A DNA stretch of 23,790 bases from contig CAYXVB010000044.1 in NCBI GenBank assembly GCA_964467785.1, positions 1 to 23,790 on the forward strand. Reading direction: 5' to 3'. This stretch comes from CAYXVB01 sp964467785 (GTDB taxonomy: Bacteria > Bdellovibrionota > UBA1018). Numbering within the stretch: the stretch's first letter is position 1; each line of letters begins with the position of its first letter. The notes beneath the pieces were generated by a model, which was not told the origin of the DNA, ran no database searches, and was given only the letters and a program-made list of their open reading frames with translations. The position numbers were made by a program, and so were the translations under genes. Below, in pieces: positions 14,012 to 21,832 of the stretch.

Positions 14012-15431
14012 TCGCGCGGTTCTCCGACCACTCGTAAAGTTCCGCGATCCGACTTTCGCCCGGCGCGGAGGGGCGGATCACGGCAAAGCATTTGCGCCCG
14101 TAGGGTTCCGTGCATTCGACGTCATGGTAGGCGGGGGACCAGGTTCCGGTGTTCAGGTACTCGGTCCCGCCGAACATCGCGTGCAGCTCGTGGTGGGTGT
14201 GACCTTGGACCACCCGCCGCACCCGGGCAATGCGCGCGGCGAGGGGGGCCGCTTCGTGCGCGTCTTTTTCGGCTTTGGCCACCTCGGACTGGATCGAACG
14301 GGAGTAAAAGATCAACAGCGGCAGCAGTAGGAAAAATGGGACTGCGAACCACCGGAAACCCACGGGTACGAAGATGTTGGCGACCGAAAAGAATTGAAAG
14401 CTCCCGAAGAAGATGAGGCCAAGAATGATAGCGCGATCGAGCCAGAGCTCGCGCAGCACCTTCCACGGATTGAAGATCGCCGGATGCACGTGCAGCTCGC
14501 GAAGCGACCAAACCATGCGGCTTGAGGCGTTGGCGCGACGGGCGATGTCCTCGACTCGGTCGTCGATCGTGAGTGGATCGCGCATTGCCGGCAGGAGTCC
14601 TTCGGCCACCGAGTAGCTCAGCGTCGCCAGCGCGCTCCAGAACCATGTATACATCAGCAGCGGTTGCGTCCGGACCACGTATTTGAAGTAAAAGGCCAGA
14701 TACTCCGCAAGCGAACCCTTGATATAGCTGCTGTCCACGTGCGGGTTCATCAGCCCCATGCCGTTGAGCATGATGCGACCCGCGAGGTTGCCGAAAGGCG
14801 TGCGCACCTTGATCTTGAAGCCCTTCTTGATGAGCGGGTTGATCGGATTCACGCACGCCGAGTAGTTGTCGTACTGATTGCCGTGCTCGATCAGAGTGTC
14901 GCCGCCCGAGATGTAAAACCACTCGCAAAAGCGGACGCGCGCGCGCGCTTCTTCGGGAAGACCCAGCATGGTCATTAGATCTTCGCGCACCGAGGGCCAT
15001 TGCAGCTCGATGTCATGGTTGCCGATGACGAAGACCAGCCGGTGCCCTTTGAGGACGAATTCTTTGAGGGCATCGCGCCAGACCCCGTGGTCGGTGAGGA
15101 TGATGCGCAGCTTAAAGCGCGATTTGGCCTCCTCGGAGCTTAGCCCTCGGATGCGCTCGAGCCAGTGATAGCGAAGCTCGTGGGGGAGCGGAGGCGGGGG
15201 CAGCGACATCACGGAGTCGAAGTCAAAGATGTCTCCGTTGAGCACCAGCTCGACGGGGCCTTCGCAACTCCGGTCGATGTGCTCGAGGAAAGTCTTAAAC
15301 TGCGAGTCGATGAAGAACTTGGGGCGCTTGAAGCGCTTCCATAACGGGTTATACCGATGCGGGGGCTCGGCGTCAGCCAGATGGATGTCGCTGACGATGA
15401 CGGTATAGGCCGCTCGGCTGAAATCCGTCAC
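13953..15431 (-). CDS. Membrane-inserted calcineurin-like metallophosphoesterase
   Basis: The product has 492 residues from a GTG (15429-15431) that overlaps the rdgB stop as GTGA, so translation is coupled. The metal-binding motifs occur in order: DxH in VSDIHLAD (D15, H17), NGDIFD (D67), GNHD (137-140), EHGNQYD (H183) and GHTHH (410-414). Between the fourth and fifth motifs lies an insertion of about 220 residues with two or more membrane segments (about 333-352 and 361-378) and a long helical part. The usual enzyme places these motifs much closer, so the two halves of the active site must meet around a membrane-embedded hairpin. It probably cleaves a phosphodiester or pyrophosphate substrate at the membrane; the substrate is unknown. 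UDP-diacylglucosamine hydrolase-like activity is one possibility, not shown. Confidence 0.88.
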   Translation of the reverse strand: MTDFSRAAYTVIVSDIHLADAEPPHRYNPLWKRFKRPKFFIDSQFKTFLEHIDRSCEGPVELVLNGDIFDFDSVMSLPPPPLPHELRYHWLERIRGLSSEEAKSRFKLRIILTDHGVWRDALKEFVLKGHRLVFVIGNHDIELQWPSVREDLMTMLGLPEEARARVRFCEWFYISGGDTLIEHGNQYDNYSACVNPINPLIKKGFKIKVRTPFGNLAGRIMLNGMGLMNPHVDSSYIKGSLAEYLAFYFKYVVRTQPLLMYTWFWSALATLSYSVAEGLLPAMRDPLTIDDRVEDIARRANASSRMVWSLRELHVHPAIFNPWKVLRELWLDRAIILGLIFFGSFQFFSVANIFVPVGFRWFAVPFFLLLPLLIFYSRSIQSEVAKAEKDAHEAAPLAARIARVRRVVQGHTHHELHAMFGGTEYLNTGTWSPAYHDVECTEPYGRKCFAVIRPSAPGESRIAELYEWSENRAIRLPGPAIEVTKESDSIPT

Positions 15432-16057
15432 GGCTTCGCGAAGACGATTCCGTGGGCCTTCACCTGGTTCATCAGCTCATGCAGGGCCTTAGCGCGATGA
15501 GAGATGGTGTTTTTCTCGCCGTCGGTCATCTCTGCGAGGGTCCGCGAGGTGCCGCGGGGAATGAAAACAGGGTCATAGCCGAAGCCGTTGGTGCCGCGGG
15601 GCGCCTCGGCGATCGTACCGTCAAGGATGCCAGTCGACTTGAGCATGATTCCTTCGATCAGTAGCACGAGTGAGCAGACGAAGCGGGCCTGGCGCGGTTT
15701 GCTGCCGAGCTCACGCAGTAGCAGCAGCGTATTGGCCTGGTCTTGGGTCACGCCAGCTTGTGGCGGGGCGAAGCGGGCACTGCGCACGCCGGGGCGGCTG
15801 TCGAGTCCGTCGACTTCGAGCCCGGAGTCATCGGCCAAGATCGGGTAGTGGCAGGCCGTGCCGGCCGTGCGCGCTTTGGCGACCGAGTTTTCCATGTATG
15901 TGTTGAACTTTTCCACGAATCCCAGCTTGTCGGCATTGAAGATGATCTGGTTGGCAGGGATGATCTCGATCTCCGGATAAGCGCTGAAGAGCGCCTTGAA
16001 TTCTTCGAACTTCTCGCGATTCGAGCTGGCCAGTACGATCGTGTTGGAGAGACGCAT
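15428..16057 (-). CDS. rdgB: RdgB/HAM1 family non-canonical purine NTP pyrophosphatase
   Basis: The product has 209 residues, the usual length. It hydrolyses dITP, dXTP and ITP to the monophosphates and pyrophosphate, keeping deaminated purines out of DNA and RNA. Motifs are ASSNREKFEEF near the start, ILADDSGLEVDGLDSRPGVRSARF (73-96, with the catalytic acidic residues), TNGFGYDPVF (156-165) and the base-recognition SHRAKAL (186-192). The start lacks a Shine-Dalgarno. A TGC-TAGAAT extended -10 (16064-16072) ends seven bases before the ATG, so a leaderless transcript is possible in addition to readthrough from the lipoprotein gene 21 bases upstream. Its stop overlaps the metallophosphoesterase start. 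Confidence 0.95.
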   Translation of the reverse strand: MRLSNTIVLASSNREKFEEFKALFSAYPEIEIIPANQIIFNADKLGFVEKFNTYMENSVAKARTAGTACHYPILADDSGLEVDGLDSRPGVRSARFAPPQAGVTQDQANTLLLLRELGSKPRQARFVCSLVLLIEGIMLKSTGILDGTIAEAPRGTNGFGYDPVFIPRGTSRTLAEMTDGEKNTISHRAKALHELMNQVKAHGIVFAKP

Positions 16058-16063
16058 TTTTAA

Positions 16064-16072
16064 ATTCTAGCA
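16064..16072 (-). promoter_or_regulatory. Extended -10 directly upstream of rdgB
   Basis: On the minus strand TGC followed by TAGAAT ends seven bases before the rdgB ATG, so transcription would start at or next to the ATG. No convincing -35 is required for an extended -10. This suggests a leaderless rdgB message. Confidence 0.4.
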
Positions 16073-16078
16073 CACCCC

Positions 16079-16807
16079 TCACTGATAGGAAACGTGATAG
16101 GCGGTGCGAGTCACGGTGGGAATGTCCGCCAGGGTCATCGTTCCGGCTTGGATATAGGCGTCAAAGAGACTTTGCACCCAAGCCTGGTTCGCCGAGTTTT
16201 CCGCATCCGTCGCGCCGCCGCAATACTTCGCGTGCTCGTAGCACTTGGCCATCTGCGTGAGTGAATCGGAACAGCTGCCTTCGAATACACGGATGACGTC
16301 GACTTCGAGTTGGACTCGTCCGGAGAGCGAGAGTTTGCTGCCGGAGGTAAAGGGTCCCTTGCCTCGGATGACCGCGCCCTCCTCCTCGATGTAAAGTTTG
16401 GTCGTGCACGCTTCGTCGGCCCAGAGGATCTCGCTGCCCGTGGAGCCAATAAACGAGAGGTCCAGGCTCTTTGGGTCCACATAGACGGGGAGCGCGGGTT
16501 GGCTCTCATTCAGTCCTACGAAATATGCCTTCCCAATAGACAAGTCCTTGACGATCAAAGCTAAGGGATTGGTCAAGACCGATCCGATCATGGCTGGCAC
16601 AAGATTGGTCGCGACGGGGGAACATAGTGTCTTCGCAGTGGGGGAGTTCTGCGAGCAGAGTTCCAGCGATTGCGCTTGGGACTCATAGTAACCCGTGATC
16701 TTGTCCGGATTTTCATTCTGTACGACGTTGTTTCCCAGACGGAGGCAGCCCGTGAGCAATGCGGCGGCTCCGACCAGCGCGCCCAGTTCGACGTATTTGC
16801 GATTCAT
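16079..16807 (-). CDS. Putative lipoprotein of unknown function
   Basis: The product has 242 residues. The lipobox LLTGC ends at residue 21, after a short basic start and a hydrophobic stretch, so signal peptidase II cleavage and an N-terminal lipid are expected. The mature part has Cys in pairs (ELCSQ/TLCSP, EACTT, GSCSD, KCYEHAKYCGG), several of which may form disulfides, and no motif I recognise. The residue after the lipidated Cys is Leu, so there is no Asp+2 inner-membrane retention signal and outer-membrane sorting is plausible. It lies 21 bases upstream of rdgB on the same strand and could share its transcript. Confidence 0.82.
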   Translation of the reverse strand: MNRKYVELGALVGAAALLTGCLRLGNNVVQNENPDKITGYYESQAQSLELCSQNSPTAKTLCSPVATNLVPAMIGSVLTNPLALIVKDLSIGKAYFVGLNESQPALPVYVDPKSLDLSFIGSTGSEILWADEACTTKLYIEEEGAVIRGKGPFTSGSKLSLSGRVQLEVDVIRVFEGSCSDSLTQMAKCYEHAKYCGGATDAENSANQAWVQSLFDAYIQAGTMTLADIPTVTRTAYHVSYQ

Positions 16808-16933
16808 GCGTTAGGAGCCTCTCCACTCCATGGGACGCATCGGTGTTTGTTCGCTAGGCCTCGATAGGCAGGTTTTGCCTGACGGCGCGGGTGGGACGAA
16901 GTGGGGAGAAATGGGGAGAAGAAAGACGAAGAT

Positions 16934-17689
16934 TCAGCCGAGTCGGTTGGAACGAATCGAGACCTGCCGAACCTTCGTTGCGGAGCGACGAGCAAAAAGG
17001 GCCGTACCGCCTACGACCGCCAGGGGTAGAGTGAGCGCGGAAACTCCCGGAATGGCAAAAAGGATGCTCAACGCTAAGCCGAATCCCAAGCTGGCGGGAA
17101 GTTCCGTGAGAAGAAAGTGCATGGACTCCGCCCAACCATGACCCCGTCGGCTTTGTGGATAACTGACGTATTGCAAGGTGATCAGCAGACAGGTCAGCGC
17201 GAACGAGAGGAGATTCAGCAAAGGGATCCAAGACAGCACCAGGGCTACCGCGGCGACTGCGACGAGCACCAGTGTTTTTACGACGTCGCGAGATAGCCAC
17301 ACGGCGCGAGTCTTCCAGCCGGCGGAGGGCACGGGCGGCAGTCCCGGAGGGACGACGGTTTCCGCTCGTTCCGCCAGAAAGTCCAGAAAAGGCAGTGACA
17401 GAATGGCGGCGCAGAATGAAAAGCTCCAGGCCCCCGTCAGCATGAGCATCAAGCGCGATAGCCAGAGGACGGCGTCCGCGCCAAAGCCGCGGGGATTCCA
17501 ACCCCATGCCATGAAGGCTCGGGCGATCTGCTCTTCGAGCGTCCCCATCAGCAAGCGCCAGAGGAAAACGTAAAGGACCAGTGTCAGGATGGCCGGGAAA
17601 AGGCTGAGCAGGGTCAGTTTCAGGTCGCTCGCGATCCATCGCAATGCACGGAACGGAAGACTAATGCCAAACCAAAAGTCACCCAGCAT
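16934..17689 (-). CDS. EI24/CysZ-like integral membrane protein
   Basis: The product has 251 residues with four to six hydrophobic helices (about 24-47, 73-100, 137-172 and 203-232). Family marks are LPFLDFLAERAE (99-110), the IPLLNLLSFALTCLLI helix pair, and the closing IPGVSALTLPLAVVGGTALF. This is the EI24 (PF07264-type) fold that includes the CysZ sulfate permease; membership is sounder than a sulfate role, since no cysteine-biosynthesis gene is nearby. GGAGG on the minus strand about 9 bases before the ATG supports the start. A 261-residue frame over the same bases lacks membrane character and is a shadow. It is 39 bases downstream of the hydrolase gene and probably co-transcribed. Confidence 0.83.
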   Translation of the reverse strand: MLGDFWFGISLPFRALRWIASDLKLTLLSLFPAILTLVLYVFLWRLLMGTLEEQIARAFMAWGWNPRGFGADAVLWLSRLMLMLTGAWSFSFCAAILSLPFLDFLAERAETVVPPGLPPVPSAGWKTRAVWLSRDVVKTLVLVAVAAVALVLSWIPLLNLLSFALTCLLITLQYVSYPQSRRGHGWAESMHFLLTELPASLGFGLALSILFAIPGVSALTLPLAVVGGTALFARRSATKVRQVSIRSNRLG

Positions 17690-17728
17690 TTTTCCGTGCC
17701 TCCAGTGCAGGACTCCAATGCTGGAATT

Positions 17729-18844
17729 TTAGTGTGAACCCTGCTGGATTTCAACTCCAGCCGCGTTCAAGCGTTGCTTGAGCTGAGGGTAGGTCATGCG
17801 CTCAGCTGTCGGCTTTTCACCGGTGCGGATGATGAAAGCCGAGCCGGTTCCGGGCGCGGTCTTTTTGTCGAGCACGTAGTCCATCCACGCATAGCTCTCG
17901 ATGGGATTGGCTCCGGCCAAGGCGTGGTAGGCCGGCGCAAAAAGCGAGATCGTCAATTGCGCACGTTCTGGAAGCTGTTCCCAAAAGGCGAGCTGGTCCG
18001 CGAGGGCCGGTTTGTCTTCTTCGGAGGCGAGCATCAGGTGCACGGGCGGCAGAGCGGCGCGTCTGGCGTACTCCTTGATGTCAAAATCCCGCGCGGCGCG
18101 GACCATGTGGAAGACGGACTTCTTGTAAACTTCCGCATTGATTCCTTCGGGCACGTAGTGAGGATCCATCGACGCTTTGTCTTCCATCCGTTGTCGGAGG
18201 AAGCTGCCGTAAATGACGTCCCAGGTGTAGTTGTACCAAGTGGCGCTCCAAAGTCCGAACGGATCGAACCAGCGGGCGGTATTACGCCAGCCGTCGAGCC
18301 AGAAGTGCAGGAGCTTGCCGTTGGGATCGTAACGATCCGACGGTACGACCAGCGGAGACATGATGATCATGCGTTCGACCAATTCGGGGTGGAGGCGGGC
18401 GAACTCGGCCGCGATCGAGCCGTAGGAAAGGGTCACGAGATTCACTTTGCCCGTCACATTGGCCGCGCGATAGACCGCGTAAAACTCGTCAGCGAGATCA
18501 TCGAGTTCCAGGCCCTTGTTCAGGAATTCGGGGCGGCTTTCCTTGAGCAACCGAAGGGACTCGGGCTGAGTGCTGAAGGCGAACTGGATGACGCCGTATC
18601 CTTTGGATTCGCAGAGCGCGATGAAGTGATCCCAGTTCCTGAGATCGTAGATGAGACCATTGGCCAACAGCAGGGTGGGCATTCCGGGTTTGGCGGTCAC
18701 TGTGCGGTAGAAAATCTTGCGTCCCGGATTCAGAGTGAGCGTGGCGTCCCGTGGCTGCGCGAGCGCTTGCGTTGAGGCAAGAGCCAGATTCAGAACTAAA
18801 AGCAGGGGGGACAGGCCAAGAACTGCGAAAAATGGCTTCTTCAT
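17729..18844 (-). CDS. Exported alpha/beta-hydrolase fold protein
   Basis: The product has 371 residues with a signal peptide (about 1-30, ending STQALAQ). The fold is shown by LLLANGLIYDLRNWDHF (oxyanion loop region, 58-74), KVNLVTLSYGSIAAEFARLHPE (nucleophile elbow with S140), IMSPLVV, LPPVHLMLASEEDKPA (acid strand) and APAYHALAG (catalytic His). The elbow is T-L-S-Y-G instead of G-x-S-x-G, so the first glycine is missing; several real hydrolases tolerate this. A long aromatic-rich cap (about 175-240) lies between strand and acid. It would act in the periplasm on an ester or amide; substrate unknown. The start has no Shine-Dalgarno, and a TTGACC/TAGTGA promoter ends only nine bases before the ATG. 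Confidence 0.83.
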   Translation of the reverse strand: MKKPFFAVLGLSPLLLVLNLALASTQALAQPRDATLTLNPGRKIFYRTVTAKPGMPTLLLANGLIYDLRNWDHFIALCESKGYGVIQFAFSTQPESLRLLKESRPEFLNKGLELDDLADEFYAVYRAANVTGKVNLVTLSYGSIAAEFARLHPELVERMIIMSPLVVPSDRYDPNGKLLHFWLDGWRNTARWFDPFGLWSATWYNYTWDVIYGSFLRQRMEDKASMDPHYVPEGINAEVYKKSVFHMVRAARDFDIKEYARRAALPPVHLMLASEEDKPALADQLAFWEQLPERAQLTISLFAPAYHALAGANPIESYAWMDYVLDKKTAPGTGSAFIIRTGEKPTAERMTYPQLKQRLNAAGVEIQQGSH

Positions 18845-18853
18845 AAGGGGAGG

Positions 18854-18882
18854 TCACTATCGCTGATGCAATATAAGGTCAA
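18854..18882 (-). promoter_or_regulatory. Predicted promoter of the alpha/beta-hydrolase gene
   Basis: On the minus strand TTGACC (18877-18882) and TAGTGA (18854-18859) are separated by 17 bases. Transcription would start about three bases before the ATG at 18844, giving a nearly leaderless message. Confidence 0.45.
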
Positions 18883-18949
18883 GAAAATAGCCATTGATAA
18901 ACGGCAAAATATCTCAACTTTCAAGGGCTTACTTTGCATTTTGCAATAG

Positions 18950-19000
18950 CAAAAAAAATAAAAGACCCGCATGAAGTCTTTGCGCGATTCCATGCGGGTC
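18950..19000 (-). terminator. Rho-independent terminator of the 19041-19463 gene
   Basis: GACCCGCATG and CATGCGGGTC (18964-18973 and 18991-19000) form a perfect 10 bp stem with a 17-base loop. On the minus strand this is followed by TTTTATTTTTTTT, about 40 bases after the stop of the small exported protein gene. Confidence 0.9.
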
Positions 19001-19040
19001 AGGGTAATTTGATTTCAAAACAGCCGCTGAGGATTTGGAT

Positions 19041-19463
19041 TTAGTTCTTCTTCACGGGCTTGCAGGGGAACTTCAAAGTTTCTTCGACCTTCTTAGTGGC
19101 CGGATCAATCAGCGAGTAATGCAAGAACAAGTTACCGTTTGGGGTCACTTCCGTGACTCCGCGAACGAACATGACCGGGGCTTTTTTTCCGCCGAGGCGA
19201 GCTTCAAAAAAATAGCAATCAGGACAGCGAGCCTGAAGGAACCGGGTCACTTCGAGCTCAAGGCCCAATTCATCGCCCATCTCGGTCTGCCAAACGCGCG
19301 CCGGCACGCCGGGAGCGGGAACGCGGAAAGCTGCTCCACCGCCCGCGGCTTCACAACGGTAGGTGGCGTCCACCTTGGTGGTCTGGCCCGGAAAGAGATC
19401 CACGGCAAAGGCCGACGAAGCCAAGGCGATCGAAGACATTGCGAGAACAAAAAGTTTCGACAT
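19041..19463 (-). CDS. Small exported protein of unknown function
   Basis: The product has 140 residues: a signal peptide (1-20, ending SSAFA) and a mature domain of about 120 residues that looks beta-rich. It has four Cys, in TYRCEAAG, ARCPDCYFF and KFPCKPV; the CPDC pair resembles a redox or metal-binding CxxC, though the rest does not look like thioredoxin. AAGGA seven bases before the ATG is a good ribosome site. It is a self-contained unit with a strong TTGACG/TATAAC promoter and a strong terminator, which suggests high expression. The plus-strand frame over the same bases is a shadow. I recognise no family. Confidence 0.82.
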   Translation of the reverse strand: MSKLFVLAMSSIALASSAFAVDLFPGQTTKVDATYRCEAAGGGAAFRVPAPGVPARVWQTEMGDELGLELEVTRFLQARCPDCYFFEARLGGKKAPVMFVRGVTEVTPNGNLFLHYSLIDPATKKVEETLKFPCKPVKKN

Positions 19464-19499
19464 CGGGTTTTCCTTCTTAGAGATGAGTTTGTGCCGCGT

Positions 19500-19528
19500 G
19501 TTATATGGGCATCAATGCGTAGCGTCAA
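19500..19528 (-). promoter_or_regulatory. Strong sigma-70-like promoter of the 19041-19463 gene
   Basis: On the minus strand TTGACG (19523-19528) and TATAAC (19500-19505) are separated by exactly 17 bases, each matching consensus at five of six positions. The start of transcription would be near 19493, about 30 bases before the ATG, leaving room for the AAGGA ribosome site. Confidence 0.75.
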
Positions 19529-19535
19529 GGGCGAG

Positions 19536-20234
19536 CTACGGAAGATTCTCGAGATCTGAAATACTCAGACAGCGAAAGGGGGCGCTCTCGCGAAGTTCGG
19601 TCTCGAGTGTCGATGCGCATTCCGGCGCATAATGGTGGCCTGGAAGGATCACGGTTTCGGGAGGCAGTTTCTTGATCCTCTGTAAGCTTTCGAACATTTG
19701 TGCCGTGCTGCCGGATTCCAAGTCGGTACGCCCGCAGTCGCGGATGAAAACCGTGTCTCCCGTAAAGAGATACCCCGGCGCGGGATGACGCAGATAAAAG
19801 CATAGCTCTCCGGCGCTGTGTCCCGGAGTATGAATCGCTTCGATCTCAAACCGTCCCAGTCGCAAGATTTCCCTATCTTGGACTTGTTTCAGGCCCGGAT
19901 AGCGGCGCACATTTGCCTTGAGTCGGTGCAAGTCCGCTGGGTGAGCGGCCAGTTGCAGTCCGGGATAGACTCCGAGCAAACTCTCCAAGTCGCCGATGTG
20001 ATCCCAGTGCGTGTGCGTCAATAGCAGTGACGCCAGACGAAAACCACGGCCGCGCAGTTCGGAGGCGATATCGAGGATTCCGATGTGGGAGTCGACGAGC
20101 GCTGCTTCGTGTGATTCCCAGTCCAGGATTCCATAGACGAAATTCGAAGCTGTGCCGATCTCCCATTGCACTACGGTCTCCAGTTCTTGGAGTCCTTGAG
20201 CGCAATGGGTGGAAAGGTGGGCGGGCACGATCAT
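19536..20234 (-). CDS. Metallo-beta-lactamase-fold hydrolase, glyoxalase II-like
   Basis: The product has 232 residues. The dinuclear metal site is complete: THTHWDH at 73-79 (H74, H76, D78, H79), H139 in TPGHSAGE, D160 in FTGDTVF, and the last His in LPGHHYAPE (199-204). CGRTDL after the second metal Asp is seen in glyoxalase II and persulfide-dioxygenase relatives, so a thioester or related sulfur substrate is possible. There is no signal peptide, so it is cytoplasmic. It is downstream of the tail-anchored small protein by 52 bases, with a GC palindrome between. The specific substrate cannot be told from sequence; calling it hydroxyacylglutathione hydrolase would be too precise. Confidence 0.87.
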   Translation of the reverse strand: MIVPAHLSTHCAQGLQELETVVQWEIGTASNFVYGILDWESHEAALVDSHIGILDIASELRGRGFRLASLLLTHTHWDHIGDLESLLGVYPGLQLAAHPADLHRLKANVRRYPGLKQVQDREILRLGRFEIEAIHTPGHSAGELCFYLRHPAPGYLFTGDTVFIRDCGRTDLESGSTAQMFESLQRIKKLPPETVILPGHHYAPECASTLETELRESAPFRCLSISDLENLP

Positions 20235-20254
20235 CCGAGGCTCACGCTACGATG

Positions 20255-20269
20255 CCCGCCCGGGGCGGG
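20255..20269. repeat. GC palindrome between the MBL hydrolase and the upstream small gene
   Basis: CCCGCCC and GGGCGGG are exact reverse complements around a single G. It lies in the 52-base gap, about 20 bases upstream of the hydrolase start. No T-run follows, so it is not a standard terminator; an operator or mRNA structure is possible. Confidence 0.3.
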
Positions 20270-20286
20270 TCAAATTCTAAGTTGGC

Positions 20287-20586
20287 TTAGAGATCTTGGA
20301 CCTCACCGGTCTCGGATTGTGAATTTCGGCCGATATAGTAGCCGATCAAGCCTGCCGCCGTCGCGGTGGCAACGACGACTGTTGCCTTGCCGCCGTTGCT
20401 CTTGAACCAGGCGTACGCATCATCGAAGAAGTCGTTGACCGCGTTTTTGGCGCCATGGGCGGCATCGCTGATCTGATCGATCTTTTCTTTGATCTCGAGC
20501 TTGTTGACTTGCTGCGCGAAACGATCGGCGGCGTCATGGACAGTGGCGGAAAGGGGTTCATTCGGGGAAGGGGTGGGGTTTGCCAT
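20287..20586 (-). CDS. Small helical tail-anchored protein, ElaB/YqjD (DUF883)-like
   Basis: The product has 99 residues. A polar N-terminus leads into charged amphipathic helices (about 14-65: VHDAADRFAQQVNKLEIKEKIDQISDAAHGAKNAVNDFF), and then one membrane helix near the end, ATVVVATATAAGLIGYYIGR. This layout matches the YqjD/ElaB group, small inner-membrane stress proteins, some ribosome-associated, whose C-terminal helix has the same Gly-rich pattern. AAGGAG about 8 bases before the ATG supports the start. It is divergent from hmgA. The family call rests on layout rather than a strict motif. Confidence 0.72.
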   Translation of the reverse strand: MANPTPSPNEPLSATVHDAADRFAQQVNKLEIKEKIDQISDAAHGAKNAVNDFFDDAYAWFKSNGGKATVVVATATAAGLIGYYIGRNSQSETGEVQDL

Positions 20587-20674
20587 GGCGGAATCTCCTT
20601 TTTCGGCTGGAGAAGTTGCAATGGCCGTTCCCCACTGCTACCCAATTATGGATTCAACAAGGAGAGACTTCCGC

Positions 20675-21817
20675 ATGTCGAAGGGAATAGACAAGAACTT
20701 GCCCACGGGTTTTGGCTGGGCGCAGGGTGCCTACTCGCCGCAGCCCCATGTGAATGTCCCAGAGGGGACCTATGAAGAGGAGCATGGACGCCAGGGCTTC
20801 TTTGGCCGTGCGAGCCATCTTTATCACCGGCATCCTCCGACTGGTTGGCTGCGGATCGAAGGGGGGCATCGACCGCGTTCGTATTTCGCCTCAAAGACCG
20901 AAGGTCTGCCGGAGGCGGAGCCGTGTTATCTCCTGGAGAATTCCGATTGCCGCATCGGTATCGCCAAGCTCGCCGGGACGATGGGCATTTTCGTCCGCAA
21001 CGCGGATGGCGACGAGGTGCGCTTCGTGCACGAAGGGGCGGGCACGCTCCAGACCGATTACGGTGACATCGTTTATCGCAAGGGCGACTATCTCGTGATC
21101 CCGCGCGGGACGACCTATCGTTTTATCGCTACGAGCGCCACGACTTGGCTGGTTGTCGAATCACCGACCGAAATCGACCTTCCGGATCGAGGGATGCTCG
21201 GTCGCCATGCGCAGTTTGATCCAATGGTGATGCGGACGCCGTCGCTTCCGGCCGAAGAGCGCCGCGACGGCGCGAATGCCGCCGGAGAATTCGAGCTCCG
21301 GATCAAGCGCGAAGGGGAATGGACCCGCGTGTTCTACCCCTGGAATCCGATGAATGCCGCCGGCTGGAAGGGGGATCTCGCTCCCTGGGCATTGAACGTC
21401 GATGACATCCGTCCGATCATTTCTCCGCGTTATCATCTGCCGCCGAGCGTGCACACCACGTTTTTGGCCAAAAACTTCGTGATCTGCTCGTTCCTTCCGC
21501 GTCCGTTGGAGAGCGAGCCGGGCGCGATGAAGGTGCCTTTCTATCATCGCAACATCGATTTTGACGAAGTGCTCTTTTATCATGCGGGCAACTTCTTCTC
21601 TCGCGAGGGAATCGGCGCGGGCGCGATCACCTGGCATCCCCAAGGGATTCATCACGGGCCGCACCCCAACGCCGAGAAGAACGCCGCTTCGAAAACGAAA
21701 ACTCAGGAAATTGCGGTCATGGTGGACACCTATCGCCCGCTGCGGCCGACGGCCGCCGCCGAGGCGGTGGAGTGGCCCGAGTACGCGATGAGCTGGCGAG
21801 CTGACCAAAAACGTTAG
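20675..21817 (+). CDS. hmgA: Homogentisate 1,2-dioxygenase
   Basis: The product has 380 residues. It opens the ring of homogentisate with oxygen to give maleylacetoacetate in tyrosine and phenylalanine breakdown, using one Fe(II). The open frame reaches 62 codons further upstream, but AAGGAGA (20659-20665) places the start at the ATG at 20675. The two cupin halves are visible: the N-terminal DYGDIVYRKGDYLVIPRGTTYRF (128-150) and the C-terminal FYHRNIDFDEVLFYHAGNFFSR (289-310) and WHPQGIHHGPHP (320-331), which supply the His and Glu metal ligands. The length is that of the shorter bacterial type, not the roughly 430-residue animal form. No other gene of the pathway lies in this window. Confidence 0.93.
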   Translation: MSKGIDKNLPTGFGWAQGAYSPQPHVNVPEGTYEEEHGRQGFFGRASHLYHRHPPTGWLRIEGGHRPRSYFASKTEGLPEAEPCYLLENSDCRIGIAKLAGTMGIFVRNADGDEVRFVHEGAGTLQTDYGDIVYRKGDYLVIPRGTTYRFIATSATTWLVVESPTEIDLPDRGMLGRHAQFDPMVMRTPSLPAEERRDGANAAGEFELRIKREGEWTRVFYPWNPMNAAGWKGDLAPWALNVDDIRPIISPRYHLPPSVHTTFLAKNFVICSFLPRPLESEPGAMKVPFYHRNIDFDEVLFYHAGNFFSREGIGAGAITWHPQGIHHGPHPNAEKNAASKTKTQEIAVMVDTYRPLRPTAAAEAVEWPEYAMSWRADQKR

Positions 21818-21832
21818 GAGGGTCTCAAACGC

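Noticed and set aside
14122..15000. 292-residue minus-strand frame inside the phosphoesterase gene
   Set aside because: Arg/Ala/His-rich out-of-frame reading; the phosphoesterase frame has all five metal motifs.
16854..17639. 261-residue minus-strand frame overlapping the EI24-like gene
   Set aside because: Same strand, different frame; the 251-residue frame has membrane helices, family motifs and a good ribosome site, while this one is Arg-rich with no hydrophobic helices.
17774..18775. 333-residue plus-strand frame over the hydrolase gene
   Set aside because: Shadow of the minus-strand exported hydrolase; no signal peptide, motif or ribosome site.
18933..18950. TTGCATTTTGCAA palindrome downstream of the 19041 terminator
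   Set aside because: Short AT-rich 5 bp arms beside the terminator T-run; readily explained by base composition.
19035..19559. 174-residue plus-strand frame
   Set aside because: Runs antisense to the small exported protein gene, which has its own strong promoter and terminator.
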